From Streptomyces liangshanensis (GTDB taxonomy: Bacteria; Actinomycetota; Actinomycetes; Streptomycetales; Streptomycetaceae): 64,000 nucleotides of DNA. Each line of letters starts with the position of its first letter. Position 1 is the first letter of the stretch. This document shows, one piece after another, positions 52,653 to 61,839 of the stretch. The notes beneath the pieces were generated by a model. That model did not search any database. It was not told the origin of the DNA and saw nothing but the letters and a program-made list of their open reading frames with translations. Position numbers and translations under genes: made by a program. The stretch is taken from the NCBI RefSeq assembly GCF_011694815.1, contig NZ_CP050177.1:2779001-2843000 (forward strand), in the 5' to 3' direction.

Positions 52653-55154
52653 TCAGGACCTGGCGCTCCTCACATCTCCCTTGCCGCAGGCCACCCCGTC
52701 CCGGTCCGGGTCGAGCCGCAGCGGGTCGTCCTTGCCGTTGACCTTCAGCCGGCCGTACTCGTTCGCCGCCAGCCAGTCGCAGCGCGCCTTCGTCGTCGCC
52801 CTCACCGTGTCGGGGAAGACCGTCGGGACGCAGACGTTGGCCGAGCCGTAGTGCCGGTCGCAGCCCGCGATCTGCTTGCTCACCGGCGCCGACGTCCGCT
52901 TCTTCTGCGGCTTCTTCGCCGGCTTCGCCAGGTCACCCGCGAAGTCGTGGACGTGCGCGGAGGCGTGCGCCGGGTCCGCCGCCTTCGCGGCGAGCGCCGG
53001 CGGGCCGCCCAGGTGCACCCACTTGGCGACGGACGGGATGCCGTTGGCGTCGACGGCGAAGAGCATGTACCAGCCGGGCGGCGCCAGGTTCGGGTTGCTC
53101 GTGACGTTCAGGTCGACGTTGTTCCCGTCGACCGACAACGGCAGGTCCACGAACCGCTGGTTGGGGTCCGAGGAGTGCGTCACCGCGGCCGGGCGGATCA
53201 ACTCCGCCTTGGCGATGGGCCGGTCGACCGTGATGCGCTGCGTGTCGCCGTACAGCCACTCGGTGTCGATCAGCGAAGTGATCTCCGGGCGCGGGCCCTT
53301 GAGCAGGTACGGCGGGGTGTAGAGCGAAACGGCGTGGTTCCAGGTGCCGTTGCCCGGGTTGTCGCCCGTCGTCATGACCCGCCCGTCGGGGAGCAGGAAC
53401 GCGGACGAGTGGTAGCCGCGCGCCTCCGGGTCGGGTGCGACCGGGTCGTAGGTGTTGGTGACCGGGTCGAACAGGGACGACTCGTAGACCGGGTTGGCGC
53501 GGTTGTGCAGCGCGCCGCCCGTCTCCAGCACCTTGCCGTCGGGCAGCAGCACGGCGGAGCCGTACATCTTGCCCTGGCCGCCGGTCTGCGGCTGCGGCCC
53601 CGCGCCGAGGTCGACCGTGCCCTGGGGCAGCGGCGGGCCCGCGACGTACTGCGGGCTGGGCGCCTTGAGGTCGATCAGGTCGGTGAGGCGGTTGGCCTCC
53701 GGGTTGGAGTCGATGTTGCCGCCGCCGATGGTCAGCACCCGCTGGTCCTGCGCGGGCGGCAGCAACACGCTGGCCGACTGGTCGCGTTCGTCCTTGTTCC
53801 GCAGGCCGGGGATGTCGGTGACGGTGTTGGTGTCGTAGTCGTAGATGGCCGAGCCGGTGCCGGGGGTGCCGTTGCCGAAGACGTGGCTGCCGGAGTAGAA
53901 GAGGCGGCCGTCCTGCATGAGGATCATCGACGGGTACAGGCCCCAGTACGACCAGGTCTGGTTGACCTGCCAGAGCGGGAGCCACTGGTTCTGCGCGGCC
54001 GACCAGCGTTCGGCGGTGACCGATCCGCTGGAGTCCTCGCGCAGCCCGCCGAACGACAGGACGTCACCGTTGCCCATGACCGTGGCGGACGGGTACCAGT
54101 GGCCGTCGTTCAGGTCGTTGGTCCTGGTGTACGTCTCGGTGTCGGGGTCGAAGAGGTACGAGTCCTTCAGCCCCTGGTAGCCGATCGTGCCGTCCGCGGA
54201 CGGGTAGCCCTTGTTGCCACTCATCACCAGCACGCGGCCGTCGGCGAGTTGGACGTGGCCGGAGCAGAACATGTCGTCGGGGGTGGGGATGACGCGGTAC
54301 GTGCCGGCCGCGGGGTCGTAGACCGCCGAGGTGAACGTACCGGCCTCGAAGTTGTCGGTGTTGTTGCCCGAGCCCGCGATCAGCAGCACCTTGCCGTTCT
54401 TGAGCACCACCGAGTGCATCGAGCGCACCGGGTTGTCGGTGGGCAGGATCTCCCACCGGCCGTCGGCGCACTCCGCGGTGGTGCCGGTGCAGGTCGGCCC
54501 GACGGGCGGCAGGGCGACCTCTTCCATGACGTAGTCGTCGGTGGTCACACTGCCCGTGCCGTACACGGAGGCACCCCAGGTGATCCGGTCGGTGCCGGGC
54601 GGGATCTCCGGGGTACGGACCTCGGCGCGCTGGTAAGTGGCGCTGAGATCCAGGGTCTTGAGGTCCGTCCAGTACTGCCAGCCGGCCGTGGTGTCGTGCC
54701 GGAAGAGCGTGACCGACACGTCGGGAGTGGTGGACTTGTACCAGAGCGAGAGGTCGTACTGCTTGCCCGCCGACACGGCCGGGGCGCAGGCCGCCGACTC
54801 CGTGATGAGCGCCTTGCGGTCGCCGTCGACCCGGCGGGTCAGCTCGACCTTGAGTGCCTTGGTGCCGGTGTGGGCGTCCGCGACGGTGTCGAAGGTGAAG
54901 TCGTTGTCGCCCCAGCCGGACCGCTCCCAGCAGTACGGCATCCCGTCGCCGCCGGTCCCCGCGGTCTCGAAGCCGGGGTTCTTGATGAGGTTGGGCCCGG
55001 CCGCCGCGGGCTGCTGGGCGCTGAGGAACAGCCCGCCGGTCAGGGCGGCGACGGCGAGCAGCGCGGTACGGCGCCGGGGGCGCGGGGGCGTACGGAAACC
55101 GTGCCGGAACCCGTGCCGGACGCGGCTCGTGCGGAGTCGGAGGAGCGATGTCAC
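52653..55154 (-). CDS. Secreted galactose-oxidase-like copper radical oxidase with Excalibur C-terminus
   Basis: 833 residues from GTG 55154 (GTGA overlap with the GT2 gene). An Arg-rich signal peptide is followed by a carbohydrate-binding-like domain (about 54-220), kelch propeller (about 230-620) and galactose-oxidase early-set domain. The copper-radical set is complete by alignment to galactose oxidase: Cys297 in DDMFCSGH, Tyr354 in GHWYPSATV, Tyr581-His582 in ARGYHSSAF, His660 in AAVTHSSDPNQR. The Cys-Tyr crosslink should therefore form. The final 55 residues are an Excalibur domain (DPLRLDPDRDGVACG). It resembles Streptomyces GlxA, which acts on surface glycans. Confidence 0.88.
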   Translation of the reverse strand: MTSLLRLRTSRVRHGFRHGFRTPPRPRRRTALLAVAALTGGLFLSAQQPAAAGPNLIKNPGFETAGTGGDGMPYCWERSGWGDNDFTFDTVADAHTGTKALKVELTRRVDGDRKALITESAACAPAVSAGKQYDLSLWYKSTTPDVSVTLFRHDTTAGWQYWTDLKTLDLSATYQRAEVRTPEIPPGTDRITWGASVYGTGSVTTDDYVMEEVALPPVGPTCTGTTAECADGRWEILPTDNPVRSMHSVVLKNGKVLLIAGSGNNTDNFEAGTFTSAVYDPAAGTYRVIPTPDDMFCSGHVQLADGRVLVMSGNKGYPSADGTIGYQGLKDSYLFDPDTETYTRTNDLNDGHWYPSATVMGNGDVLSFGGLREDSSGSVTAERWSAAQNQWLPLWQVNQTWSYWGLYPSMILMQDGRLFYSGSHVFGNGTPGTGSAIYDYDTNTVTDIPGLRNKDERDQSASVLLPPAQDQRVLTIGGGNIDSNPEANRLTDLIDLKAPSPQYVAGPPLPQGTVDLGAGPQPQTGGQGKMYGSAVLLPDGKVLETGGALHNRANPVYESSLFDPVTNTYDPVAPDPEARGYHSSAFLLPDGRVMTTGDNPGNGTWNHAVSLYTPPYLLKGPRPEITSLIDTEWLYGDTQRITVDRPIAKAELIRPAAVTHSSDPNQRFVDLPLSVDGNNVDLNVTSNPNLAPPGWYMLFAVDANGIPSVAKWVHLGGPPALAAKAADPAHASAHVHDFAGDLAKPAKKPQKKRTSAPVSKQIAGCDRHYGSANVCVPTVFPDTVRATTKARCDWLAANEYGRLKVNGKDDPLRLDPDRDGVACGKGDVRSARS

Positions 55155-56389
55155 CGGCTGATCCTTTCGGTACGGGTCAGCGCCACCCGGCTCTCCGGGA
55201 CTGCGTGCCCGGCGCCGCCGCGGCGGCGCTCCCGCTTGGGCAGGTAGACCAGCGCCTCCGTACCCGCGAACCGCAGGACGAACGTCGCGAGCAGCGCGCA
55301 CGCGGTGGCCGTCAGCACGCCCATGGAGAACTGCGAGACGAACAGCGCGATCAGCGGGATGCGCAGCAACAGGTCGGCGTTGGCGAGCAGCGCGAATCTC
55401 CCGACCCGGTCGGCCCAGTGCCGGTGGACCCGCCGGCTGCGGAAGAGCAGCACCTCGATGAGGACGAAGTTCCACAGCACGCCGAACTGGTTGGCCAGCA
55501 CCTCGGCCGGCAGGTAGTGCAGCCCGGCCGCGGTCAGTCCGGACAGGGCGAGCAGGTTCGGTACGAAGCCGGTGAGCCCGATCAGTCCGAAGGCCAGCAT
55601 CCGGGCGACCGGCGAGGCGGTCCGCAGCTCCACCAGGTGCCGCAGGAAGCGCAGGCCCTCCTTGGCGGACGACTTGGACTCGCCCGCGAACCGGTCGCGG
55701 AAGACGAACGGCACCTCGGTGGGCTGCTCGGGCCGGCACCGTACGGCCAGCTCCAGCAGGATCTTGTAGCCCAGCGGCCGCAGCGCCTCGGAGGTGACGG
55801 CGCTGCGCCGGATCGCGAAGAAGCCGCTCATCGGGTCGCTGATGCCGCGCAGGCGCCCCGGGAAGACGCCCTTGGTGAGCCAGGTCGCGGCGCGGGAGAC
55901 GGCGATGCGGTAGCCGCCCGCCAGTCCGGCGCGGCTGCCGCCGTCGATGTAGCGGCTGGCGACGACGAGGTCGGCGGACTCCCGTTCGCCCGCCGCGACC
56001 AGGTCGGGCACGAGGGCGGGCGGGTGCTGGAGGTCGGCGTCCATGACGACGATCCACTCGGACCCGGCGGCCTTGAGGCCGACGACGACGGCCCCGCCGA
56101 GGCCGCCTTCCGGGGTCTCGCGGTGGATGACGTTGACCGGGAAGGGGCAGTCCTGCGCGGCGGCGGTGATCACCTCGGGGGTGTCGTCCGTCGAGTCGTC
56201 GACGAAGAGCACCTCGCAGGGCAGTCGGGCGGGGACTGCGTCGGTGAGCTGGCGGAGCAACTCCCGTACGTTCCCTGACTCGTTGAAGGTCGGGATGATG
56301 ACGGTGACGGCTCCGGGCTCGGCCACGGCCGTCGCTTCGAGCTCCGGATCGCCGAGCTCGCCGGCTCCGACGGGGGGAAGAATGCTCAT
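55151..56389 (-). CDS. Polyprenyl-phosphate glycosyltransferase (GT2, DPM1-like) fused to GtrA-type membrane domain
   Basis: 412 residues from ATG 56389 (GGAGGCAAG upstream). The N-terminal GT2 domain shows AVTVIIPTFNESGNVREL, LFVDDSTDDTPEV, GGLGGAVVVGLKAAGSEWIV and VMDADLQHPPALVPDLV with the DxD. The C-terminal third has four helices of the GtrA type (ARMLAFGLIGLTGFVPNLLA, ANQFGVLWNFVLIEVLLF). Such proteins make polyprenyl-phosphate-linked sugars and may flip them. It overlaps the GT39 gene by ATGA and the oxidase gene by GTGA. Confidence 0.92.
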   Translation of the reverse strand: MSILPPVGAGELGDPELEATAVAEPGAVTVIIPTFNESGNVRELLRQLTDAVPARLPCEVLFVDDSTDDTPEVITAAAQDCPFPVNVIHRETPEGGLGGAVVVGLKAAGSEWIVVMDADLQHPPALVPDLVAAGERESADLVVASRYIDGGSRAGLAGGYRIAVSRAATWLTKGVFPGRLRGISDPMSGFFAIRRSAVTSEALRPLGYKILLELAVRCRPEQPTEVPFVFRDRFAGESKSSAKEGLRFLRHLVELRTASPVARMLAFGLIGLTGFVPNLLALSGLTAAGLHYLPAEVLANQFGVLWNFVLIEVLLFRSRRVHRHWADRVGRFALLANADLLLRIPLIALFVSQFSMGVLTATACALLATFVLRFAGTEALVYLPKRERRRGGAGHAVPESRVALTRTERISR

Positions 56390-58047
56390 CGCTTGCCTCC
56401 CACGATCTGCCGGATCTCGATCCGGTCCTCGCCCGCGCCGAACACGGCGACGGCGGTCGAATGGTTGAGGGCGTCCCGCACGTTCGGCAGGTCGCGCGCG
56501 TCGCGCCGTACGGTCGGGGAGGCCACCACGTAGTCGAGGTCGCGCCACCCTCCGGGCATCGTCTTGGTGACGGCGGGGTCGAGGTCCGCCTTGTAGAACC
56601 AGATGGCGCCCAGGCCTGGTTCATACCCGGCGTGGACGAGGTCGAGCCACAGCGCGTCGTCGACGAGGACCCGGGCCGAGGACGGGTCGGGCACTTCCTT
56701 CGCCATCCATGAGGCGGCGGCCCGGTAGGGGGCGTTGGCGTCGGCGGTGATGGCGGTGTGGTTCCCGTCGTACCACCGCGGTACGACGTACACGAGCGCG
56801 GTCGCGGCGAGCACCCCGAGAGCCGTCCAGCGGGCGACGGTGAGCGTCCGCCCCTCCTGGGGGCCGCGCCGCTTGCGCAGGATCGCGTGGGTGACGCTCG
56901 CGGCCCCGCCGGCCAGCACCAGGGCGAGGAACGGCAGCCCCTGGATGACGTACATCGCGGGGAGGTAGCCGGACGGGCGCAGCGCGACGAGGGTGAGGAT
57001 CACCACGGCGAGGGCCGGTCCGGCGAGCGCGCGGGCGGTGACGGACCAGCGCAGGGTGAGCATGAGCAGGACGGCGCCCGCGATGCCGCCGAGCGGCAGG
57101 ATCCGGTCGTAGTAGAGCCAGGAGCGCAGCACCCCGTTGGAGCCGGTGCCGCTGTCGAGCACGAAGCCGGAACCGGGCCGGCTCATCTGGTAGACGATGC
57201 CGTCCCACAGCGACACGTGCCCGGCGCCCGCCAGCAACTCCCCCTTGAGCAGGGCGAAGAGGGGGTACGAGAGGCCGATCAGCGCGCAGGCGGTGATGGC
57301 CCCGGTGAGCGCGAACTTCCGGGTGTCGCGATGGCTGTGCCGCCACATCGTCAGCAGCAGCGCCGGCAGGATGACGAGCATCGTCTCCTTGGTGAGCACC
57401 GCGACGGCGGCGGCGAGGCCGGCCGCGAAGTGGTGCCAGAGATGCCGGTTGGGCGAGGCCGCGAGGCAGAACGCCAGCAGCATCCACATCACGGCGATGT
57501 TGTCGAGGAAGATCTCCCGCTGGAGCACCACGGACAGCGGCGAGAGCCCGAAGAGGACCATCGCCAGGCCGGCCGCCCAGCGCGGCAGCCACAGCCGCCG
57601 GGCGAGCACGTACAGCAGGACGGCGCTGGCGGCGCTGACGAGCAGCATCGAGAAACGCATCGGCGCGACGGTCATCGACTCGGGCGAGATGAGCGACGGC
57701 AGCCAGGTCAGGAACGCGATCTGCATCCAGCCGAGGGGCGGATGGTCGTACCAGTACGTGTAGTGGGCGAGCCCGCGGCCTTCCTGGACGGCCCAGGCCT
57801 GGGCGAGGTAGGTGCCCTCGTCGTCGCTGAGGCTCGGATAGTGCTGGATGTTCCAGCCCTGGACGATCAGGATCGCGACGAGCAGCAGCCCGCACAGCAG
57901 CAGGTCGGACCGCGAACTCCGGAAGCGCACCACGGGGCGGACGGTGAGGTGCCGCTTGTCCTTGTTGCCGCCGCCCTGGTCATGGGCAGGCCTTCGCTGC
58001 GCGGGGACGGCCGTCTTGGTCGTCACCGCGGGGAGGGTGGAGGTCAC
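56386..58047 (-). CDS. Glycosyltransferase family 39-like integral membrane protein
   Basis: 553 residues with about eleven hydrophobic segments. The first extracytoplasmic loop carries the acidic pair of the PMT/ArnT group (SDDEGTYLAQAWAVQEGR, then YWYDHPPLGWMQIAF). The C-terminal 150 residues are a soluble outside domain. Enzymes of this type transfer a sugar from a polyprenyl-phosphate donor to protein or glycan outside the cell. The donor could be made by the GT2/GtrA protein next to it. The gene starts with GTG inside a GTGA overlap with the upstream GT2. Confidence 0.88.
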   Translation of the reverse strand: MTSTLPAVTTKTAVPAQRRPAHDQGGGNKDKRHLTVRPVVRFRSSRSDLLLCGLLLVAILIVQGWNIQHYPSLSDDEGTYLAQAWAVQEGRGLAHYTYWYDHPPLGWMQIAFLTWLPSLISPESMTVAPMRFSMLLVSAASAVLLYVLARRLWLPRWAAGLAMVLFGLSPLSVVLQREIFLDNIAVMWMLLAFCLAASPNRHLWHHFAAGLAAAVAVLTKETMLVILPALLLTMWRHSHRDTRKFALTGAITACALIGLSYPLFALLKGELLAGAGHVSLWDGIVYQMSRPGSGFVLDSGTGSNGVLRSWLYYDRILPLGGIAGAVLLMLTLRWSVTARALAGPALAVVILTLVALRPSGYLPAMYVIQGLPFLALVLAGGAASVTHAILRKRRGPQEGRTLTVARWTALGVLAATALVYVVPRWYDGNHTAITADANAPYRAAASWMAKEVPDPSSARVLVDDALWLDLVHAGYEPGLGAIWFYKADLDPAVTKTMPGGWRDLDYVVASPTVRRDARDLPNVRDALNHSTAVAVFGAGEDRIEIRQIVGGKR

Positions 58048-59300
58048 GCGTGGACGTCCTCTCGGATGAGGTGCGCGCCGACATGACTGGTCAGCTCCCA
58101 GTCACTGCGTCCCCGCTGTTCGCGGTAGACGGCCCGGATGGCGGCGCCGGCGAGGAGCACCTGGTAGAAGGGGCCGCCGACGACGAGCTTCAGGTAGTGC
58201 CAGAAGCGGACGCGCAGCCCGTACTGCTTGCCGAAGTCGTGGAGTCCCACGACCTCGAAGACGAAGGTGACCATGGCGGTGACCAGCGGCAGGAAGGTGA
58301 CGAAGGCGACGGCGACGGAGACGTCGAGGAACAGCGCGATCGCCACGTTGAGCGGGATGATGATGCCGGTGAACGCCTGGAGGAACGGTGTCATGAGGGT
58401 GTAGCGGGCGAGCATCCGCTGCCCGCGCGTGGGCAGTTGCTTCCAGTCCTTCTTGCGGTAGACCTGAAGGAAGCCCTGGTTCCACCGGGTGCGCTGCTTG
58501 AGCAGGGACATCAGGGAGCCCGGGGTCTCCTCGCGGGTCACCATGTCCGAGTCGTACGCGACGACGACCTTCTTGCCGACGCTGGAGAGCCGGACGCCCA
58601 AGTCACAGTCCTCGGCGAGGCAGTTGGGGTCCCAGCCGCCGGCCTCGCGCAGGACGTCGGTCCGTACGAAGACGGTGTTGCCGCCGAGCGGGATGAAGCC
58701 CTTCTGGGCGTGCAGGTGGAGCCTGCTGCGGAACCAGAAGAAGTACTCCAGGCAGTTGCGCAGGCTGTACCAGCTGGAGTGGAAGTTGATCAGCTGCACG
58801 CCGCCCTGGACGACGTCGGCGCCGGTGGTGCGGAAGGCGTGGTCGACGTGGGTCAGCAGTTCGGGATGGACCTGGTCCTCGGCGTCGAAGACCCCGACGA
58901 CCTCGCCGGTGCAGTACGGCAGCGCGGTGTTGAGCGCCTTGGGCTTGTTCTTCGCCTCGTGGGTGTCGACGACGACCCGGACGCGCCCGGGGTCGCGGGC
59001 CGCGGCCCGCTCGGCGACCTCGGCGGTCTCGGGGTCGTCGTGCCCGACGATGACGATGATCTCGAAGTCGGCGTGGCTGGACTCCAGCAACCGCTTGATG
59101 GTCTGCTCCAGCACGGCCTGTTCGTGACGGGCGGGCAGGAGCAGCGAGAACGAGCCCGCCCGGCCGCCGTCGGGCCGGTCGAAGCTGGTCGAGGCCAGCG
59201 TCTCCGGCGTTCTCCAGGCATGCATCTGCCACCACAGCGTGAACGCGGCCATCCAGAAAAGTGCAAGTGAAACGGCGGCAATGAACACGGACGTGACCAC
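58044..59300 (-). CDS. Processive-type GT2 glycosyltransferase (cellulose-synthase/CslA-like)
   Basis: 418 residues from GTG 59300 (GAGGGGGG upstream). One N-terminal helix, then the GT2 core: FSLLLPARHEQAVLEQTI, VVDTHEAKNKPKALNTAL, VVGVFDAEDQVHPELLTHVD (catalytic Asp), CLAEDCDLGVRLSSVGKKV, and the processive signature QRTRWNQGFLQ (Q-x-x-R-W). Three or four C-terminal helices follow. These features point to synthesis and export of a beta-linked polysaccharide. It is first in a four-gene operon that ends in the copper oxidase, recalling the known cslA-glxA pair of Streptomyces. Confidence 0.9.
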   Translation of the reverse strand: MVTSVFIAAVSLALFWMAAFTLWWQMHAWRTPETLASTSFDRPDGGRAGSFSLLLPARHEQAVLEQTIKRLLESSHADFEIIVIVGHDDPETAEVAERAAARDPGRVRVVVDTHEAKNKPKALNTALPYCTGEVVGVFDAEDQVHPELLTHVDHAFRTTGADVVQGGVQLINFHSSWYSLRNCLEYFFWFRSRLHLHAQKGFIPLGGNTVFVRTDVLREAGGWDPNCLAEDCDLGVRLSSVGKKVVVAYDSDMVTREETPGSLMSLLKQRTRWNQGFLQVYRKKDWKQLPTRGQRMLARYTLMTPFLQAFTGIIIPLNVAIALFLDVSVAVAFVTFLPLVTAMVTFVFEVVGLHDFGKQYGLRVRFWHYLKLVVGGPFYQVLLAGAAIRAVYREQRGRSDWELTSHVGAHLIREDVHA

Positions 59301-59402
59301 ACGGCCCCCCTCGGCCTGGGCACACCGCGGCAAAGGCCCCCCTTGGCCACCGGCTGCCCGTCAATCCCCCTGGGACGCAGGTCCCCCCTGCGTACCCCTT
59401 GT

Positions 59403-59419
59403 GTCTCTCGTGAAGAGAC
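59403..59419. promoter_or_regulatory. Inverted repeat upstream of the glycosyltransferase operon
   Basis: GTCTCT-CGTGA-AGAGAC is a perfect 6-bp inverted repeat about 100 bp before the GT2 start and about 95 bp after the DUF255 stop. It could be an operator, or part of the terminator of the upstream leftward gene. Confidence 0.4.
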
Positions 59420-59513
59420 TAGGGGGGACCTGTGACGGTCGGAGGGCCGATTTGGTGAATACTGCGTTTCAGGCCGATTCGCGTCGCGTCACAATCCGGC
59501 CACGGCCGGGGTC

Positions 59514-61577
59514 TTACCGGTCAAATCCGCCCAACTCGCTTCTGAGGGTGGCCACTTCGGTGGTCGGGGCGGCGCAGACGAAGTGCCGGCAGACGTACGC
59601 GGCGGCCTGTCCCGCGACCAGTGGCCGGTCGGCGAGGAGCGGGAACTCGTCGCTGCCGGGTGTCCCGGCGGCCACGACCGCGCCGGGCGCGGTCGCCAGC
59701 AGGGCCGTACGGTGCAGCTCGGCCGTGCGCACGTCGCCGACGGGGCCGAGGGAGGGGCCGACGACGGCGATCTCCCGCGGGCCGTCGAGGACGGCCTCGG
59801 CGACGGCGAGTCCCCAGCCGATGAAGCGCGGGACGCGCGGGCCGAGCGCCTTCACCACACCCAACGCCCCTTCGGCGGCGGCCCGGTGGCGGGCGGAGCC
59901 GGTGTGGGCCGCGTACGAGAGCAGGGCGCCGGCGGCGGCCGTCCAGCCGGAGGGGGTGGCGTTGTCCGTCGGGTCCTGGGGGCGGCGGATGAGCCGTTCC
60001 GCGTCGTGCGCGGTGTCGTAGAGCGTGCCGCGGCCGCCCTCACCGTCCCGGGCGACGAACTGGTCGAGCACAATGTCCAGCAAGAATCCGGCGAATTCCA
60101 GCCACGCTCCTTCCCCGGTCACCCCAGCCAGCGCGAGGAACCCTTCCGCCACATCGGCGTAGTCCTCCAGCACCCCGGCGTTGGTGCCGGCCACGCCGTC
60201 CTTGGACGTACGGGCCAGGCGCGCGGCGTCGTCCATGTGCAGCCGTACGAGCAGATCGGCGGCCTCGGTGGCCCGGTCGACCAGGTCGGGCCGGTCGAAG
60301 TAGGCGCCGGTCTCGGCCAGCGCGGCGATCGCCAGCCCGTTCCAGGCGGCCACGACCTTGTCGTCCCGGCCGGGGCGCGGCCGTTCCTCGCGCGCCTCCC
60401 GCAGCCGCCGCCGTACACCCTCGACCCGCTCGGCGTCCTCCACCCCTTCCCCCAGGGGCAGTTGCAGCACGGAGGCACCCTCCTCGAAGGTGCCTTCCTC
60501 GGTCACCCCGAAGTACCGCGCGGCGAACTCCCCGTCGGCGTCCCCGAGGACGCGGCGCAACTGCGCGGGCGTCCAGACGTAGAAGGCCCCTTCGATATGC
60601 CTCCCGCTTGTCTCGTCCTCACTGTCGGCGTCGAGCGCGGAGGCGAACCCACCCTCACCGGTGCGCAGTTCACGGACGATGAAGTCGGCGGTCTCCAGGG
60701 CGACGCGGCGCGCCAGGTCGGAGCCGGTGGCGCGCCACAGGTGGGCGTACACGCGGCACAGCAGCGCGTTGTCGTACAGCATCTTCTCGAAGTGGGGCAC
60801 CACCCACTCCCGGTCCACGGAGTAGCGCGCGAAGCCGCCCCCGAGCTGGTCGTAGATCCCGCCCCTGGCCATCGCCTCACAGGTGTCGGCGGCCATCTGG
60901 AGGGCGCCCTCCGCCCCCGTACGACCGTGGTGGCGCAGCAGGAACTCCAGCACCATCGACGGCGGGAACTTGGGCGCCCCGCCGAACCCGCCGCTCCGCT
61001 CGTCGTACTCCCGGGTCAGCCCGAGCAGCGCCTGCGCGAGCTCCTCGTCGCCGGGCACCCCGTCCCCACCCTGCGCGAGCGACCGCCCGGCCAGCTCCCC
61101 CACGATCCGCGCGGCGACCTCGGACACCTCGTCCCGCCGCTCGGTCCACGCGGAGGTGACCCCTTCGAGCACCTGAGCGAAGGAGGGCATGCCCTGGCGG
61201 GGCGCGGGCGGGAAGTACGTCCCGAAGTAGAAGGGCTCCCCGTCGGCGTTCAGGAACACGGTCATGGGCCACCCCCCGTGCCCGGTGGCGGCCTGCACGG
61301 CCTCCATGTACACGGCGTCCACATCGGGCCGCTCCTCGCGGTCCACCTTGATGTTGACGAAGTGCCGGTTCATGTACGCGGCGGTGGTCGCGTCCTCAAA
61401 ACTCTCGTGCGCCATGACGTGACACCAGTGACAGGCGGAGTAACCGACCGACAGCAGAACGGGCACGTCGCGGCGACGCGCTTCCTTGAAAGCCTCTGGC
61501 GACCAGGGCCACCAATCGACCGGATTGTCCGCATGCTGAAGGAGATAAGGCGAGGTCACACCAGCTAGCCGGTTCAT
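59514..61577 (-). CDS. DUF255 (YyaL/SSP411) thioredoxin-fold protein with six-hairpin glycosidase-like region
   Basis: 687 residues. The N-terminal thioredoxin-like domain is exemplary: [53 protein letters not shown] with the CHWC redox motif at 49-52, and [16 protein letters not shown]. The rest is an (alpha/alpha)6-barrel-like domain with [20 protein letters not shown] and [20 protein letters not shown]. The family is universal in actinobacteria but its biochemical role is not established. Length is normal and it appears intact and monocistronic. Confidence 0.93.
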   Translation of the reverse strand: MNRLAGVTSPYLLQHADNPVDWWPWSPEAFKEARRRDVPVLLSVGYSACHWCHVMAHESFEDATTAAYMNRHFVNIKVDREERPDVDAVYMEAVQAATGHGGWPMTVFLNADGEPFYFGTYFPPAPRQGMPSFAQVLEGVTSAWTERRDEVSEVAARIVGELAGRSLAQGGDGVPGDEELAQALLGLTREYDERSGGFGGAPKFPPSMVLEFLLRHHGRTGAEGALQMAADTCEAMARGGIYDQLGGGFARYSVDREWVVPHFEKMLYDNALLCRVYAHLWRATGSDLARRVALETADFIVRELRTGEGGFASALDADSEDETSGRHIEGAFYVWTPAQLRRVLGDADGEFAARYFGVTEEGTFEEGASVLQLPLGEGVEDAERVEGVRRRLREAREERPRPGRDDKVVAAWNGLAIAALAETGAYFDRPDLVDRATEAADLLVRLHMDDAARLARTSKDGVAGTNAGVLEDYADVAEGFLALAGVTGEGAWLEFAGFLLDIVLDQFVARDGEGGRGTLYDTAHDAERLIRRPQDPTDNATPSGWTAAAGALLSYAAHTGSARHRAAAEGALGVVKALGPRVPRFIGWGLAVAEAVLDGPREIAVVGPSLGPVGDVRTAELHRTALLATAPGAVVAAGTPGSDEFPLLADRPLVAGQAAAYVCRHFVCAAPTTEVATLRSELGGFDR

Positions 61578-61774
61578 ACGAGCCAGCCTCTCACAGCGCC
61601 CCGGCTCGCTTCAGGAAGCACAGGACGAACCCCGCATTGAGTTAGGTCAACCGGCCCTAGACGCCCAAGTCGAAGTGAGGGGCGTCCGTGCCCGTGCAAT
61701 CTCCGCTCCCCCTGCAGGGCGTTGCGGATGGTAGAACCATCATGAAGACACGGAATCGGTTCGTGCTGCAGGTC

Positions 61775-61834
61775 GGCGAGTCCAGGGGGGAAAGCCACGC
61801 TACGCCTTCGCAGCTGTATCGGCCTGGACTCGCC
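61775..61834. other. Long-arm inverted repeat just beyond the DUF262 gene
   Basis: GGCGAGTCCAGG (61775-61786) and CCTGGACTCGCC (61823-61834) are perfect 12-bp inverted copies separated by 36 bp. The repeat ends 5 bp before the stop of the leftward DUF262 gene. It could be a terminator with a large loop, the end of a mobile segment, or a structured RNA. A smaller perfect dyad, GATGGT-AGA-ACCATC, lies at 61727-61741. The rest of the 262-bp gap (61578-61839) shows no gene. Confidence 0.6.
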
Positions 61835-61839
61835 CACCG

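Noticed and set aside
52653..56624. A single 1323-codon open frame that would fuse part of a glycosyltransferase to the copper oxidase
   Set aside because: The upstream part is the antiphase shadow of the GT2/GtrA gene, whose own frame is clearly coding. The oxidase starts at GTG 55154 with a signal peptide and a GTGA overlap.
61727..61741. GATGGT-AGA-ACCATC dyad as a recombination site
   Set aside because: It is only 15 bp, no second copy or recombinase is present in the window, and a chance hairpin is equally likely.
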